This document shows, in pieces, positions 17,174 to 27,021 of a stretch of DNA of 27,362 nucleotides (its first letter is position 1; each line of letters opens with the position of its first letter). The notes beneath the pieces are model-generated. The model was not told the DNA's origin. It ran no database searches and saw nothing but the letters and a program-made list of their open reading frames with translations. The position numbers and the translations under genes are program-made. This DNA comes from Mnemiopsis leidyi (taxonomy: Eukaryota > Ctenophora > Tentaculata > Lobata > Bolinopsidae), in contig JH153363.1 in assembly GCA_000226015.1 (NCBI GenBank), positions 9,900 through 37,261 on the forward strand, written 5' to 3'.

Positions 17174-17692
17174 ACTAAGGGTTAACGATCGAGGGGGTGG
17201 TTGGAGAATGTGTATACTAGGTTTATGTCGTGTGTACGTTCGTGCGTTACGCTCGTGCGCGCGCTCCTTTATCAAACTTAATCTGCATGTATATGAATAC
17301 AATAATAGCTGTGTTAACAGACTTAACTGCCTCCGGCCGACGAATGAAGTTCACATTATGCAATGTATACATGATTGCCTCAATTATTTGTTCTAATCAT
17401 GCAACAATCGCAACAAGATGTATCATCAATCAAGAGATACGATCAAAATTCTTTTAAACTGAAGTTTTATTGAGTAATTTGTCTTGAATGACAGATTACC
17501 TTTGCGCGTGCAGCGTGCAGTTTTCAAATCTTGCATCGAACGGCTGCATTAATTCGCGTGTTTAACACGTGCAGAACAATGAAATTGACCGAATTCCGAA
17601 ATGACGTCTGGTTAGTGGTTTGCGAAATGCGAGTTGCCTGTTGCGCATTTTTATTCCTCATTCCGTGAATTGTAATAACAATAAGCGATGGC
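17174..17692. promoter_or_regulatory. Probable upstream region of the 17693 gene
   Basis: This stretch is richer in CpG than its surroundings (GCTCGTGCGCGCGCTCC near 17250, TTTGCGCGTGCAGCGTGCAG near 17503). It also holds a CACGTG E-box near 17565 and a TGACGTC half-CRE near 17602. There is no clear TATA box within 60 bases of the first ATG. An ATG at 17688 followed at once by a stop (ATGGCATGA) overlaps the first in-frame ATG. This is consistent with a CpG-type promoter and short 5' leader, but the start of transcription is not visible. Confidence 0.35.
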
Positions 17693-20600
17693 ATGACACG
17701 GGAAATTCAGCGGTCGCCTGACACAATGAAAGCGGCCGCAAGTCTTGTTGAATTTGAATTTGAATATCAAATTTGTGACGCAATACAGTATAATGGTAAT
17801 AAATTAATAATTTGAAATATATAGAACATAAGAAATTGACTAGTACTGGATGTTTGTTGTTTGATCAAACACTGAGGATTTTGCAGGGTCAACACAAAAA
17901 AGGTGGAATCAACTTTTTGATAGATTCAATTTATCCAATGAAGAAGAAGAAGCTGACAGAGATACAGTTTTTTCCGACTTTGTGGACTCCTCAGACATCG
18001 ATAGTTCCGGTTGGTTACTTCAGAAGAGTGCTGTTTTAAACCCTTTGTTAATGTTATTTTTAAATTTTAGACAGCTTTAATCTTTAACCGGGTCCCTCAT
18101 AGCATTAGCACGTGACAGAGTCGTGTGAGGGTTTCTCTATTAAGGGACCCGCCCACTTGCTCCCGTCTTTGGGATGCCACCGAGAATGGGGTGCCATATA
18201 CATGGCTGATTATCAAGTGTAGTGCTGTCTTGGCTGGCTATGCCTATGAGCACTCCACAGTGACCATCCGTTAGCAATGTCCGCCATTGAAGTGTTGAAG
18301 GGTGCCATTTTCCTGTTTAGTGTCTAGGTAATGGCCATGGATTGGTTAGTGTTTGACGCATCAGTAACAAGCAAGATCAGATTAGGAAGAAAATATATCA
18401 TACCATCTAGAAGAACCACCGCCAACGGTGCTTCCACAAACCATGATAGACAGCATCTGACCCCTGCCCTGGAACCTGTAATTTAAATTCGAATGAGGCA
18501 ACTGAACAAGTCCATTGCAGGAGGGTTTTGAGCTGAAAACTGAAATTAAAGGTATAGTTTCCACTTTTATCAAAGGATGGAATCTGGTTGATTTAGCATT
18601 CTCTTCATCAGGTGGGATGGAGGCTGCCCCTCTGGGACTTTGCCACTCTCTTCGGGTTAGAGCGATAATCTCACATCTGCTTTAGGTGTGATGCAGCCTT
18701 GCAAAAGAGGGGTGAGTGAAGAATGATACAGTGTTGCTAGCACAAAAGAGATGCAAGGAGAGATACTACCCGCTATCTGGGTGAACCACCACTGACAGTG
18801 CTCACTCTTCTGTCGGGCTGAGGGTGTTGGCCCGACAACCAGATGTGACAGACAGCATCTAACTCCCATTATGACTATGCCATTCCTAGGCCAATTCGTT
18901 CAGTAACCACTAACCAGCTGATCCAGCGGCACATCTAGAGGAGTGCGCTAAGGGCATTTGCCTATGCAATCTTCATCGGTCGACTCAGCCGAATGACCAG
19001 GAAACCGTGATTGAGGGTTAAATGAGGAGGGTCTCCGTTAAAAGATCTAGAATCTTCCAGGAGCCCCTTCAGTATAACTGTAAAAAGCCTGGGTACAGGT
19101 GTAACAAATACAAATACAAATACATCTAGTCTGATGGAAGGTTGGGATTGGACTTATGCTGGGTTGGTGCCGGGTGTGTTACCTACTCAGCCAGACAGAA
19201 GTATGGCTGAGTTGCCTGCCCAACACCACGGGGAGGTGAACTCGAGTTGGGTGCTGTTTTAAACCCTTTCTGTGCCTGCAAGTGTTCTAATCAAAATCTC
19301 CCTCTCTTTGTTAGATTCCTTAGTTTTATGAGTTTTTTCTGCTGAGTTTGCTGTCAAAAATAATCGATTAGAAGTCAGCACTCAGTTATTGTGATGTTTA
19401 TGATATTAAATAAGAGAATGTGTCTCGCAGATGAAGACAGTGAAGAACTAGAGATTTTAGACGAGAATGACGAGTCAAGAAAATCAACAAAAGAAAACAG
19501 TGGCAAAGAGCTGGCCAAATACCTAATTGGTCATAGCACTCAAGTAAAATCAAAACTTTGTGATGCATCAAAGTCGAACCAGAAGGATGCTTTACTACAC
19601 ATATCAGGCTCAATGTCTACTGACATATGCCAGGGGCAGTTTTCTAACTATAAGAACACATTCACCATCAAAGCTTTTGGATTAAATCTCAGTTTTAGTC
19701 AAGAATATCTTGATACGATAAGAGCCATGACAGGGATTGATATCAGACATTGCGCTTACCAGATCGAGATGGCTGGTCCTGGTTAGGGCTCTAACTTTAA
19801 TTTTTAAAACTTGTTATTCTTAATTTGGCTCAGAAATAAATACTGTCAATATTCAATAAGGCATGAGCAATACATTTCTGGGAACTTTTTCTGTCGTAAA
19901 ATATACTTTATAGTATAATTTACCCAAAGTGCATTTCTTCAGATGCACCTGTGACAAGAAATACGGAGGATGTCGAAGTGCTACGCAATATGGCAACCCT
20001 GCGAAATCCGTCGCTTGTAAACCAATCCGTCTCATCTGAGATAAACTTGTCTCTTAAAACCAAAAGACTTCTGAAAACTTCTGTTTCTGAGCCTTCTACA
20101 AATAGAAGTTGTATTAGTCAAAACAAAACACTTTCGTCCGACATGATGAATAACACAATGAGGTCAGTGCGTCTGAGAAACATGTTAAGCTCTCCAAAAT
20201 TCAAAGTTGAAAGTAAGGACATAAAACCTTTTACAGACCAACAACAAAACATTTCAATGTGCAAAAAATCGGACTTGAACAGATCAAAGAGGATGGAACT
20301 TTCGTTGCTCAAAATGTTGACACCTCAAAAGCCCAAGCTTGAGCAACCTGGCACAGTCGATTGCAATTTGAAGAGCCTTAATAGCACTAGTTTTAACAAC
20401 ACGACAGAAATAATTCAATCTAGAAGGGTAAAACGTGTTCTTTCAATGCTTACCCCTCGCAAACAGGAATCTCTCAAACATGTTCTGAATGCTAAATCTG
20501 ATGACAAAAATGCACCAACTCAATTTAAGTATACTTCTAATTTCAAAGTCGAAAAGACTGACGAGCCACAATTTAACAGTTGTGATACTACACTATTATC

Positions 20601-21672
20601 AAAAGTGTCTCCAGATCTTCAGCGCTGTAAATATAATGCTGATCTCACCCTAAATGCGATTTCCCCAGTTAAGAGAAGTCATATTCAGAGTTTGGACGTC
20701 ACTCTAGAAGGTTCCCCTTCAAAGCGGATCAAATTCCAAGACGAATCTGTGTTGTCTTCTACTAGAATTGATGATGCTGAATGGATGCCCACTAGAAATT
20801 TTGATGCCTCATTCCCAGATCAGCCAAACATCTGCAATTCAAGAAAAAGAAATTTTGATAATCACCAGCACTATTACAGGGGCAATGAGATGAGACCTGC
20901 AAATGATTTTCGCTCAGCAATTCAGGGTGATGTAATCTCAACCCGAACTGACTGCTGCCAGCCTTCTTGCCAACTCTATAGGAATGATTATCATAATGGT
21001 CACAGCCACGATCTTTACCATGATTCACATCTTTCCAACAGTCACCCCTGGCAGGAAAAGTGTAAACATCGTCAGCCAAGCCAGTCTATGTTCAGACATG
21101 ATGTACATGGGCATCAATTTGAGGCTACCTCTTGGCATCAAAGTCATCTACGTGAGTGTAGGAATCACGGTCAGTTTTCAAGGCATGTGAACATTTCAAG
21201 TCACTTGCAGCCTCTCGGCAACCAAAACTTTTCTTCTCATTTAAATCGTGGTTACAATTCAGGGCCATTGAAAGAATACTCAAATATCAGATATAGTCCT
21301 CAACAGCAAACAGTAGCCTATACGCGGGAAGAAGATTCTCAATCAACAACCTTTGATGAGAGCGAGCATTTCCCCCCTTCATCAAACCAACGCGAAATTT
21401 GTCCCAGACGCTCAAAGAGGATTATTAGGAATTATTGTCAGAAAAATGATCAACGTAAAGACACAAGTAAAATGATAGATAGTAAAACAGAGATGGAGAA
21501 TTTATCCGAATCCAAACAGTTGGCCCCTGTCGGTAGCTCTATGTCAAAATCAGCTATAGAGATTCCGATAGTAACTCAGCTTCTCAAGGGGCTTAATAGC
21601 AGCAGCAGGAAACTTACAATCAATGTAGCTTATGATGTCAAATTAGCAGAAGATTGTAAAGACGTAGATTAA
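17693..21672 (+). CDS. Four-exon gene, unknown protein of about 768 aa, probably nuclear
   Basis: Exons 17693-17795, 17887-18009, 19431-19781 and 19943-21672 join with all junctions in phase 1. Donors are G|GTAATA, G|GTTGGT and G|GTTAGG; acceptors are TTTTGCAG, TGTCTCGCAG and TTCTTCAG. The joined frame is 769 codons including the TAA stop-in-frame end, with no interruption. An in-frame stop precedes at 17666; the first ATG is 17693, and 17726 (better context, 757 aa) is the alternative. Residues 40-100 are very acidic (SNEEEEADRDTV; DSSDIDSSDEDSEELEILDE spans the exon 2/3 join). Residues about 265-365 repeat a basic ...MLS(S)P/MLTP motif every 44 residues. TPQK, TPRK, SPVK and SPSK are CDK-type sites. 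SPSKRIKFQD resembles a Myc-type nuclear signal, and about 540-630 is His-rich. No catalytic domain or membrane span is seen. Family not recognised; a cell-cycle-phosphorylated chromatin or spindle protein is my inference only. Confidence 0.82.
18028..18046 (+). repeat. Left 19-bp direct repeat flanking the intron insertion
   Basis: GTGCTGTTTTAAACCCTTT, 18 bases after the intron 2 donor. It is identical to 19251-19269. It is probably half of a target-site duplication. Confidence 0.9.
18047..19250. mobile_element. 1.2-kb repetitive insertion in intron 2
   Basis: The insert lies between perfect 19-bp direct repeats, as expected for target-primed retroposition. It is GC-richer than the intron around it and has no long ORF. 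It holds a 9-bp inverted pair (CGGGTCCCT near 18089, AGGGACCCG near 18143). It also has two related blocks (about 18405-18470 and 18776-18865, each with GAACCACC...GACAGCATCT). A short AACAAATACAAATACAAATAC tail at 19103-19123 is of the kind that ends RTE-like LINEs and their SINEs. About 125 bases lie between that tail and the right repeat, so the insert may be compound. Exact class not determined. Confidence 0.6.
19251..19269 (+). repeat. Right 19-bp direct repeat flanking the intron insertion
   Basis: Perfect copy of 18028-18046, ending 161 bases before the exon 3 acceptor. Confidence 0.9.
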
Positions 21673-22142
21673 GTTTGTTTTGCCTGTTCCAATATGTGAT
21701 TTACTCGACCTAGATACTTAGCTTATGAGTGACGTGATTTTTTAGGCTGCCAAAGTTACGTTTAGATTGAAGTTGTACCATAGTAGGGTGATATTATTAT
21801 ATGTCTACTGTATGTAAATTCAATGAAATTATTTGACAGTCCTTATAAAATTAATGGAATTTATGACATATCTACTCATATGTAATATTGTACGTTGTGT
21901 AATTTTGTAGGTATGTAGAAGTAAATTTTAATAACAGCTGTTTAAGGATTGTTTCAGCAAATTTGTTTCCATGGTTCCTTGTTCAAAGCAGAACACAAAA
22001 CTTCTGAGATCCTCAATTTCTGTTTCTACAAATCGATGAATAACAAATTATGTTTATGATCGATACTTATTTACTCTATCAAATTTGTATTAATGTAAAG
22101 GAGATGATAAACATCATTTAAACAGAAGACGTGAACCATGTA
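21673..22142 (+). other. Probable 3' untranslated region and spacer
   Basis: AT-rich sequence with no ORF. I found no canonical AATAAA within it, so the polyadenylation site is not placed. An acceptor-like TTTAAACAG ends at 22125, which would let this stretch be an intron if the two neighbouring genes are joined. Confidence 0.4.
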
Positions 22143-23431
22143 ATGATGCTTGACGACTTGGAGTATTATTTTAAGGAACACAGTTACCAGATCGGTGTTC
22201 CATCTCTTGATCTTGAAGTAACCAAGTCTGTGTTGCTTAGTGCTCACTTCGTTAGAAAGGTAAGTCATTGCTCTTTCTGTTACTCAGGTGCATTTGCCTG
22301 TTTCTTTGTGTATCTGTGTCATTGTGAGTTTCCTATATTTGCTTGTATGTTCATGTGTTTGCTGGTCTGCCAGCACGTTCATTTAACTGTACGTATCTTT
22401 GTCTTTATGTTTGTCTGTTAAGTATGTTATTCAACAAGTCACTGCCATGCTCCACTTCATTACCATTCACTCAGGTGTCAGTATTGCAATGTACACTAAC
22501 AGCTGTGAATTTCAGAATGTAAGATGGCTGATCTAGAAGCCGCGCTAACTGCAAACAACTACACCCTTCGTTTGGTAGTATAAAAAAGTTACAACATTTA
22601 GATCGACGAAAGATCCAGGTTGGTAGTATAGTCAATTTAGCATTCTAGATAGGAGTTTAAAGCGAAATGTAAGGAGTGAAAATCGAACTTTATAATAAGA
22701 AGGCTAGCTGTAAAATTTTGAAATTTCTCTGCACGATAGTGCGACACCTTTTTGCTGGCTTAGGAAGCACCTTACCTTTGAAATTGCAGAATTTTTAGAG
22801 TCGCGTGTTTAATTCCGTGAAATGTCGCTAAAATGTTTTGTTCCATTATTACTTTCATATTAAGGTACCTTTCACTCAAGTGGTTATTGTCATAGAATGC
22901 GTTACAGTCTCAGATGCACCAACAATTTGTGATAGTCAATTGTAGAATTGTTTCTGAACCATGTTGCATGCTCAAAATATGATGAGTGAGCTATTATATC
23001 AAGATGTTTCTAATGTTATTAACTAATTTAATTTCACCAATTCATGTATCATTAAATTTCAGTTCAAGAAGAAAATGGGTCAGTTTTATTGGATTGCCTA
23101 TGGGCACTTGTAAGTTTCTACTTACTTATGGTGTATGTACAAATACAATCTATTTATTTATTCATTTTTTGTTTGCTAAGCATTTACTGACCTCAATTTA
23201 TGATGTTTCATGTTTAGACTTTAAAAATTTCAAATCGTGAAGGCTGCTTGCCTCAGGTAAAAATTCAGTTACAGGATGGATTGGATCTAGTCGAAATATC
23301 TCTGTCGGTTTTAAACTAACTTTTATTTTCTTTCAAGTGGTCAGGTTGTTTGTTATCTTGCGGGAGTTCCATGTCCAGCAAAAATACCTAGCGCCTTGTC
23401 ATTTATACTTGCACACGTAAATTTGTGGTGA
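22143..23431 (+). CDS. Three-exon gene model, unknown 85-aa protein (or 3' part of the upstream gene)
   Basis: Exons 22143-22259, 23063-23109 and 23338-23431 join in frame. Donors are AAAG|GTAAGT and CTT|GTAAGT (both near consensus); acceptors are TTAAATTTCAG and ATTTTCTTTCAAG. The product runs from MMLDDLEYYFKEHSYQIGVP and SLDLEVTKSVLLSAHFVRK through FKKKMGQFYWIAYGHFGQVV and CYLAGVPCPAKIPSALSFIL to a TGA at 23429. It is a compact, fold-like sequence, not recognised. The frame is also open back to an acceptor at 22125, so exon 1 could instead be spliced (entry phase 1) from a donor in the upstream gene's last exon, for example TCG|GTAGCT at 21533. The last exon might continue through CAC|GTAAAT. 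Confidence 0.5.
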
Positions 23432-23761
23432 TCAAGTTGATCACGGTGGTTTTTACTCTGCTTTATCGATTTTCCTCTACCTTACAATTTACATGTCAAC
23501 TAGGTTATTAAGACTCTCGGAATTTGATTTGCTGATAAATGGTTTACTAAAGCCCAAAAAATACCTGGAGCAATTGGGCAGCAACTGTGGTTCTCCCTCT
23601 GCTCTTTGCAGTCAACGAATATGGCTAGTTTCACATAAGTTTTTATTTGCCTGATGCTTCTCGAAATATGTCGTTTCCTATCCATGAAAGATAGCAAAAT
23701 TGTTTTCATCTAAAGCCATTCTTGAAAATAAGGAATCATGATTTGATTAACTTGAGTATGA
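23432..23761. other. No gene seen
   Basis: The minus ORF 23500-23709 has no supporting features. AT-rich, possibly the 3' flank of the LINE fragment on the minus strand. Confidence 0.35.
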
Positions 23762-23926
23762 TTACTTTACTAAAACTTTCCCGAATAGACATGTTTTTAA
23801 CTCAGATTTAAATACATTTACATTAGAAATTGTCCTCAATCGGTATGGTAAATTATTCCAAACTGTAGGACCTAAACAAGAGGAACATCTTTCTCTCAGT
23901 CTAAGTTGAGGCATAAGAGTCGAAAC
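23762..23926 (-). pseudogene. Non-LTR retrotransposon reverse transcriptase ORF, C-terminal end
   Basis: A 54-codon minus frame encodes LRLRERCSSCLGPTVWNNLP followed by YRLRTISNVNVFKSELKTCL and a stop at 23762. The GP..WNNLP..LR......FK..LKT.LF pattern is the conserved end of ORF2 in many jockey/CR1-type LINEs. The polymerase and endonuclease domains are not seen at higher coordinates, as expected for a 5'-truncated copy. The LINE family cannot be told from this much. Confidence 0.75.
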
Positions 23927-25406
23927 CTAACATAAGGTCATAACCAGCTTTAAGTTTAACTTCAGAATAAGATGAATGCCTCTTTTAAACAGCTCCAGCT
24001 GAACATCCCTGAAAAAATAAATAGCACTAGCATACAGGTATTGAGTGCCTACTAGATATTATTTTATGACAGCTTTCATGAAATTAAATTTATACTTTTT
24101 ATCAATTGTTATGACATCAATATCAAAAGTGTATTGTGTTATCATGATAATGATGGAGGTTGATATAAAAACCAACCTCAGAGTCGTGTGTTTTTTCAGA
24201 CATTATATTCTTTACTAAGAAAATTAATTGATTTGCATACAAGAAGTTAAGAAATCACGAGTTTCTGACTGTTTGGCCAGGTCGGAATTTAGTGACAAAA
24301 TGGTCAAGAAACTTTGAAAATATGTAGCAACAAATTTGCCCTGGCAAATCAAAAAACTGTAGTTTGTGAATAACAATCAAATATCAAGTGTGCTTAGTGA
24401 AATATGAACTAAATTTGGAAGCATAGTCACAGCATCGTCCTAAATTCAAATATAAAGAATTAGAAAAATTCACTCTATTTATTCAATTAATTACTCATAA
24501 AGTAATAATTCAATCTAAGATATAGAATAAGGTCATCTAGGGCTGGAACAGTACAACGGAGACGGTGACTGATAAGGCTTGTTTCTAACTTGAGAAAGAC
24601 CTCAACTACACTCCATCCTCACATTTTGCTATATATTAAATTTACCGAAGCAGTAGATCAATACGTGAGGTTTACCAGCTAAATGAGGTATATAAATAAG
24701 CTTATTAAAAGTTACTGATTTTCGTCCTTTTAAAAACTATTGGGATTTACAATTAACCCTGCGAGGCTGCGAATAAATGAGGAAGTCAGCAATGACGTAA
24801 TATATAGGAAACTTCCGAAACAGACAAGATCGATAGCGGGAAAGAGAAACTGCATTAGGCGTCCTGAACTCTAGGCAAACGATCTAGTCACTTGTCAAGT
24901 CTGATCCTGACACATTCTTCAGTTAGGCAAAATCGGTGTACAATGTACATAAGCAGAGCTACCTGCTGCAGACCCTGATGCCAGACAGGGACATAAATGC
25001 AGGATGATATCTGCAATAGCTAGGGCAAAGTTCGGACGTAGTGGTAGTAGTAGTACAAGTGTACTTCTGTTATATAATCTTCAAGTGTCAGCTGTTCTTC
25101 GGCAAAAACGTCTTCTCAAATGTAAATCTATATACATATTACTCATATGCTGAGTAATAAAACAATATGTAAATAAATAATTTGTCTATAAAAAGAAAAA
25201 AAGTAAATCTACAAAATTCTTTGTCAAATTGCTATTATTTCGTTTCTGTTCTATTCCCATTCTTAATTATACATGTACGGTCGTCAGGTCTTTTTCTTTG
25301 AACTCATCCAAAGTAAAAAGCACTTTCCTAAATACTTAAATAAATCGTTATTTGTGAGTCCTCCATCTTGGTCTTTGTAAGTATTCAAAGATGATAAGCT
25401 TGCAAT
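23927..25406. other. No gene seen
   Basis: AT-rich. There is a 7-bp hairpin GAGGTTG...CAACCTC near 24157-24181. A slightly GC-richer patch lies at 24890-25060 without a usable ORF, ending in a short (GTA)n run at 25040. Confidence 0.4.
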
Positions 25407-25625
25407 GTGTTTACAGAATTATTCGTTCACCCCACTTTTTTTGTGCAAGAAATCAATTTTGGATGCCATAGTGTGACGAGAATCCCATATTTTTTGGATA
25501 AATTTAACCAGCTGATGGCTTATCCGATCCCGTTTCAGCCCCTTGAACCAAATATTTTAAGAGATTTCTTATGGAAACCCCCGCCAACATGGAACATGGC
25601 AAGACGTTACTGTCGGAAATACTAG
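25407..25625 (+). CDS. Weak candidate ORF, 72 aa
   Basis: The plus frame encodes FLDKFNQLMAYPIPFQPLEP and a proline-rich end WKPPPTWNMARRYCRKY. A possible acceptor, TGTGTTTACAG, lies just after the nominal start. The minus strand is also open here (LLKYLVQGAETGSDK). Strand and coding status remain uncertain. The next ORF (25657-25872) has even less support. Confidence 0.18.
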   Translation: MFTELFVHPTFFVQEINFGCHSVTRIPYFLDKFNQLMAYPIPFQPLEPNILRDFLWKPPPTWNMARRYCRKY

Positions 25626-26045
25626 TTTTAAAGTATTTAAAACATTATGACTACTTATGTCTTGCAGAAAATACTCTTCAGGTTTTTCTAAAATATCTTT
25701 CAAAGATTTTTCTTCTATGGGTTGGCTTTTCATGACGGTTAACATTATCTGTGAGATTCAGGGAGTTCGAAACCCTCATATCGGAATACTGCCCGGTAAA
25801 TTGATTGGACTGCTTATCATGTCAAAGTTCTCACTAATTCCTAAGTCACCTATTTTTAATGTTTTATTTTAATGTCATTTTTTCTCTGGTAACATTCGTT
25901 CGCACAGAAAACTTTTTAAAGTGAAATTCAATATCGGCATTTGGATAATATGACGTCTAAATCTGAGATAATCTGGAGTAACTACCACTAACGTAATAAT
26001 TTGAATACTGATTGAAAATAATTGATATTATTTAGATATGCCCCA

Positions 26046-26267
26046 TTAGAAGAGCCTCTGTGAGACTGGGCATGTTTCACATGGCTCCGAAAATTCCGTC
26101 TCTGTGGAGAGGTCGTACATCTCGAAAGGTTTCTTTGCGAGGTGTTGGGGGTTTCTTTTTCCGTCGCTAGCCAAAGTCGAGAAGGTTTAGGTGGCAGGTG
26201 CTTCCTCATGCATGAAACACTTCTTTACGTGTATCTCTCTTGTAGACATAGTCACGACAATGTTAAG
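26046..26267 (-). pseudogene. Interrupted ORF, 74 codons with one internal stop
   Basis: The minus frame from 26267 encodes (ATG at 26249) MSTREIHVKKCFMHEEAPAT, an in-frame TAA at 26187-26189, then TFSTLASDGKRNPQHLAKKP and FEMYDLSTETEFSEPCETCP with a stop at 26046. Both halves are protein-like in the same frame, so the TAA is probably a disabling substitution. Alternatively, the CTTTGGCTAG just after it acts as an acceptor. Overlapping frames (25988-26209 minus, 26142-26372 plus) are less convincing. Not recognised; probably repeat-derived. Confidence 0.35.
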
Positions 26268-26832
26268 TTAGACTGTAACAGGCTACCGTTCTTGCTGTGC
26301 CCTTATTACTGGAGCGAGATTCAAGATAAGCTACTCAGAGGAAGCACTTGTTATATTTATTATCTCTGCTGATACTGCTTTGGATATTTGATTTAAATTC
26401 AAACGGTCAAACGTACAACGGTCAAACGTCCACATAATGCCATTTGCTACACCAAACTTAAAGTTTAATTTTTAACGATCGTTCCATATTTGTTTTTCAT
26501 TCTTCTATTGCGTTTAACATAACATTGTTTAAGATAATTTCGTTATCACCACATAGTTTCCCCGGTCAATGATTTTATGGAATGCGCGAAGGATGTTTAT
26601 ACAGTTAAGGCGCTCTCGAGCAAAATTTGTCATCATATTACTCCGCGCGCGCACGAGTTCTTAGCTGTTGTGGCGGGTAATTCAATCGATCTAGCCGGTT
26701 TCACTGTCATTGCTACATTGTGCAGAGACGCAGCTTAATTAACTATACATTGTAGCAGTGTAGAGTTCTCTTGATTGTGAGCTGTATACACTGAAATGAT
26801 TCTATTTAACATAAAACTTAAATTTTTTGAAA
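26268..26832. other. No gene seen
   Basis: AT-rich with a CpG patch (CTCCGCGCGCGCACGAG near 26641). CAAACGTCCA/CAAACGTACA occurs twice near 26405-26432. Nothing codes. Confidence 0.4.
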
Positions 26833-27021
26833 TTATCGGGTCTTGATCTGTGTGAAGATTGTGGCGGTGTGAAGCTCCGCAACCCGATCTACTATCGCCG
26901 AGACCAGACTGAGGTCATGCATAATTCTATCCCTGTTTTTATCCGTAACCTTGTTATCCAGTCTCTGGTAGTTGCATGCAAATTCCCTGTAACAGACGTC
27001 ACGTAAATGACTCACTACATC
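26833..27021 (-). CDS. Candidate terminal exon (62 codons) of a gene entering from the right
   Basis: A strong acceptor on the minus strand (TTTTTTATATGCTTTATCAG) is followed in phase 0 by 62 codons and a TAA at 26833. The peptide DVVSHLRDVCYREFACNYQR, then LDNKVTDKNRDRIMHDLSLV and SAIVDRVAELHTATIFTQIK, is a soluble, helix-rich sequence. The ATG at 27033 lies upstream of the acceptor, so splicing is the better reading. Earlier exons should lie beyond the window. Family not recognised. Confidence 0.45.
   Translation of the reverse strand, partial: DVVSHLRDVCYREFACNYQRLDNKVTDKNRDRIMHDLSLVSAIVDRVAELHTATIFTQIKTR

Noticed and set aside
17139..17178. Helitron 3' end (hairpin followed by CTAA)
   Set aside because: The CTAA lies one base after the stem instead of the usual 10-12, the loop is very short, and no Rep/helicase sequence is nearby.
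18382..18869. Minus ORFs of 63 and 70 aa inside intron 2
   Set aside because: They lie in the repetitive insertion, lack similarity to known reverse transcriptase motifs and have no splice context.
20792..21190. Minus 95-aa and plus 68-aa ORFs within the last exon
   Set aside because: Shadows of the His-rich part of the 573-codon open frame.
22131..22421. 96-aa ORF taken whole
   Set aside because: The part after 22259 follows a consensus GTAAGT donor and is T/G-rich, intron-like sequence.
25755..25785. GGGAGTTCGAAACCCT, T-arm-like
   Set aside because: No matching acceptor, D or anticodon arms around it.
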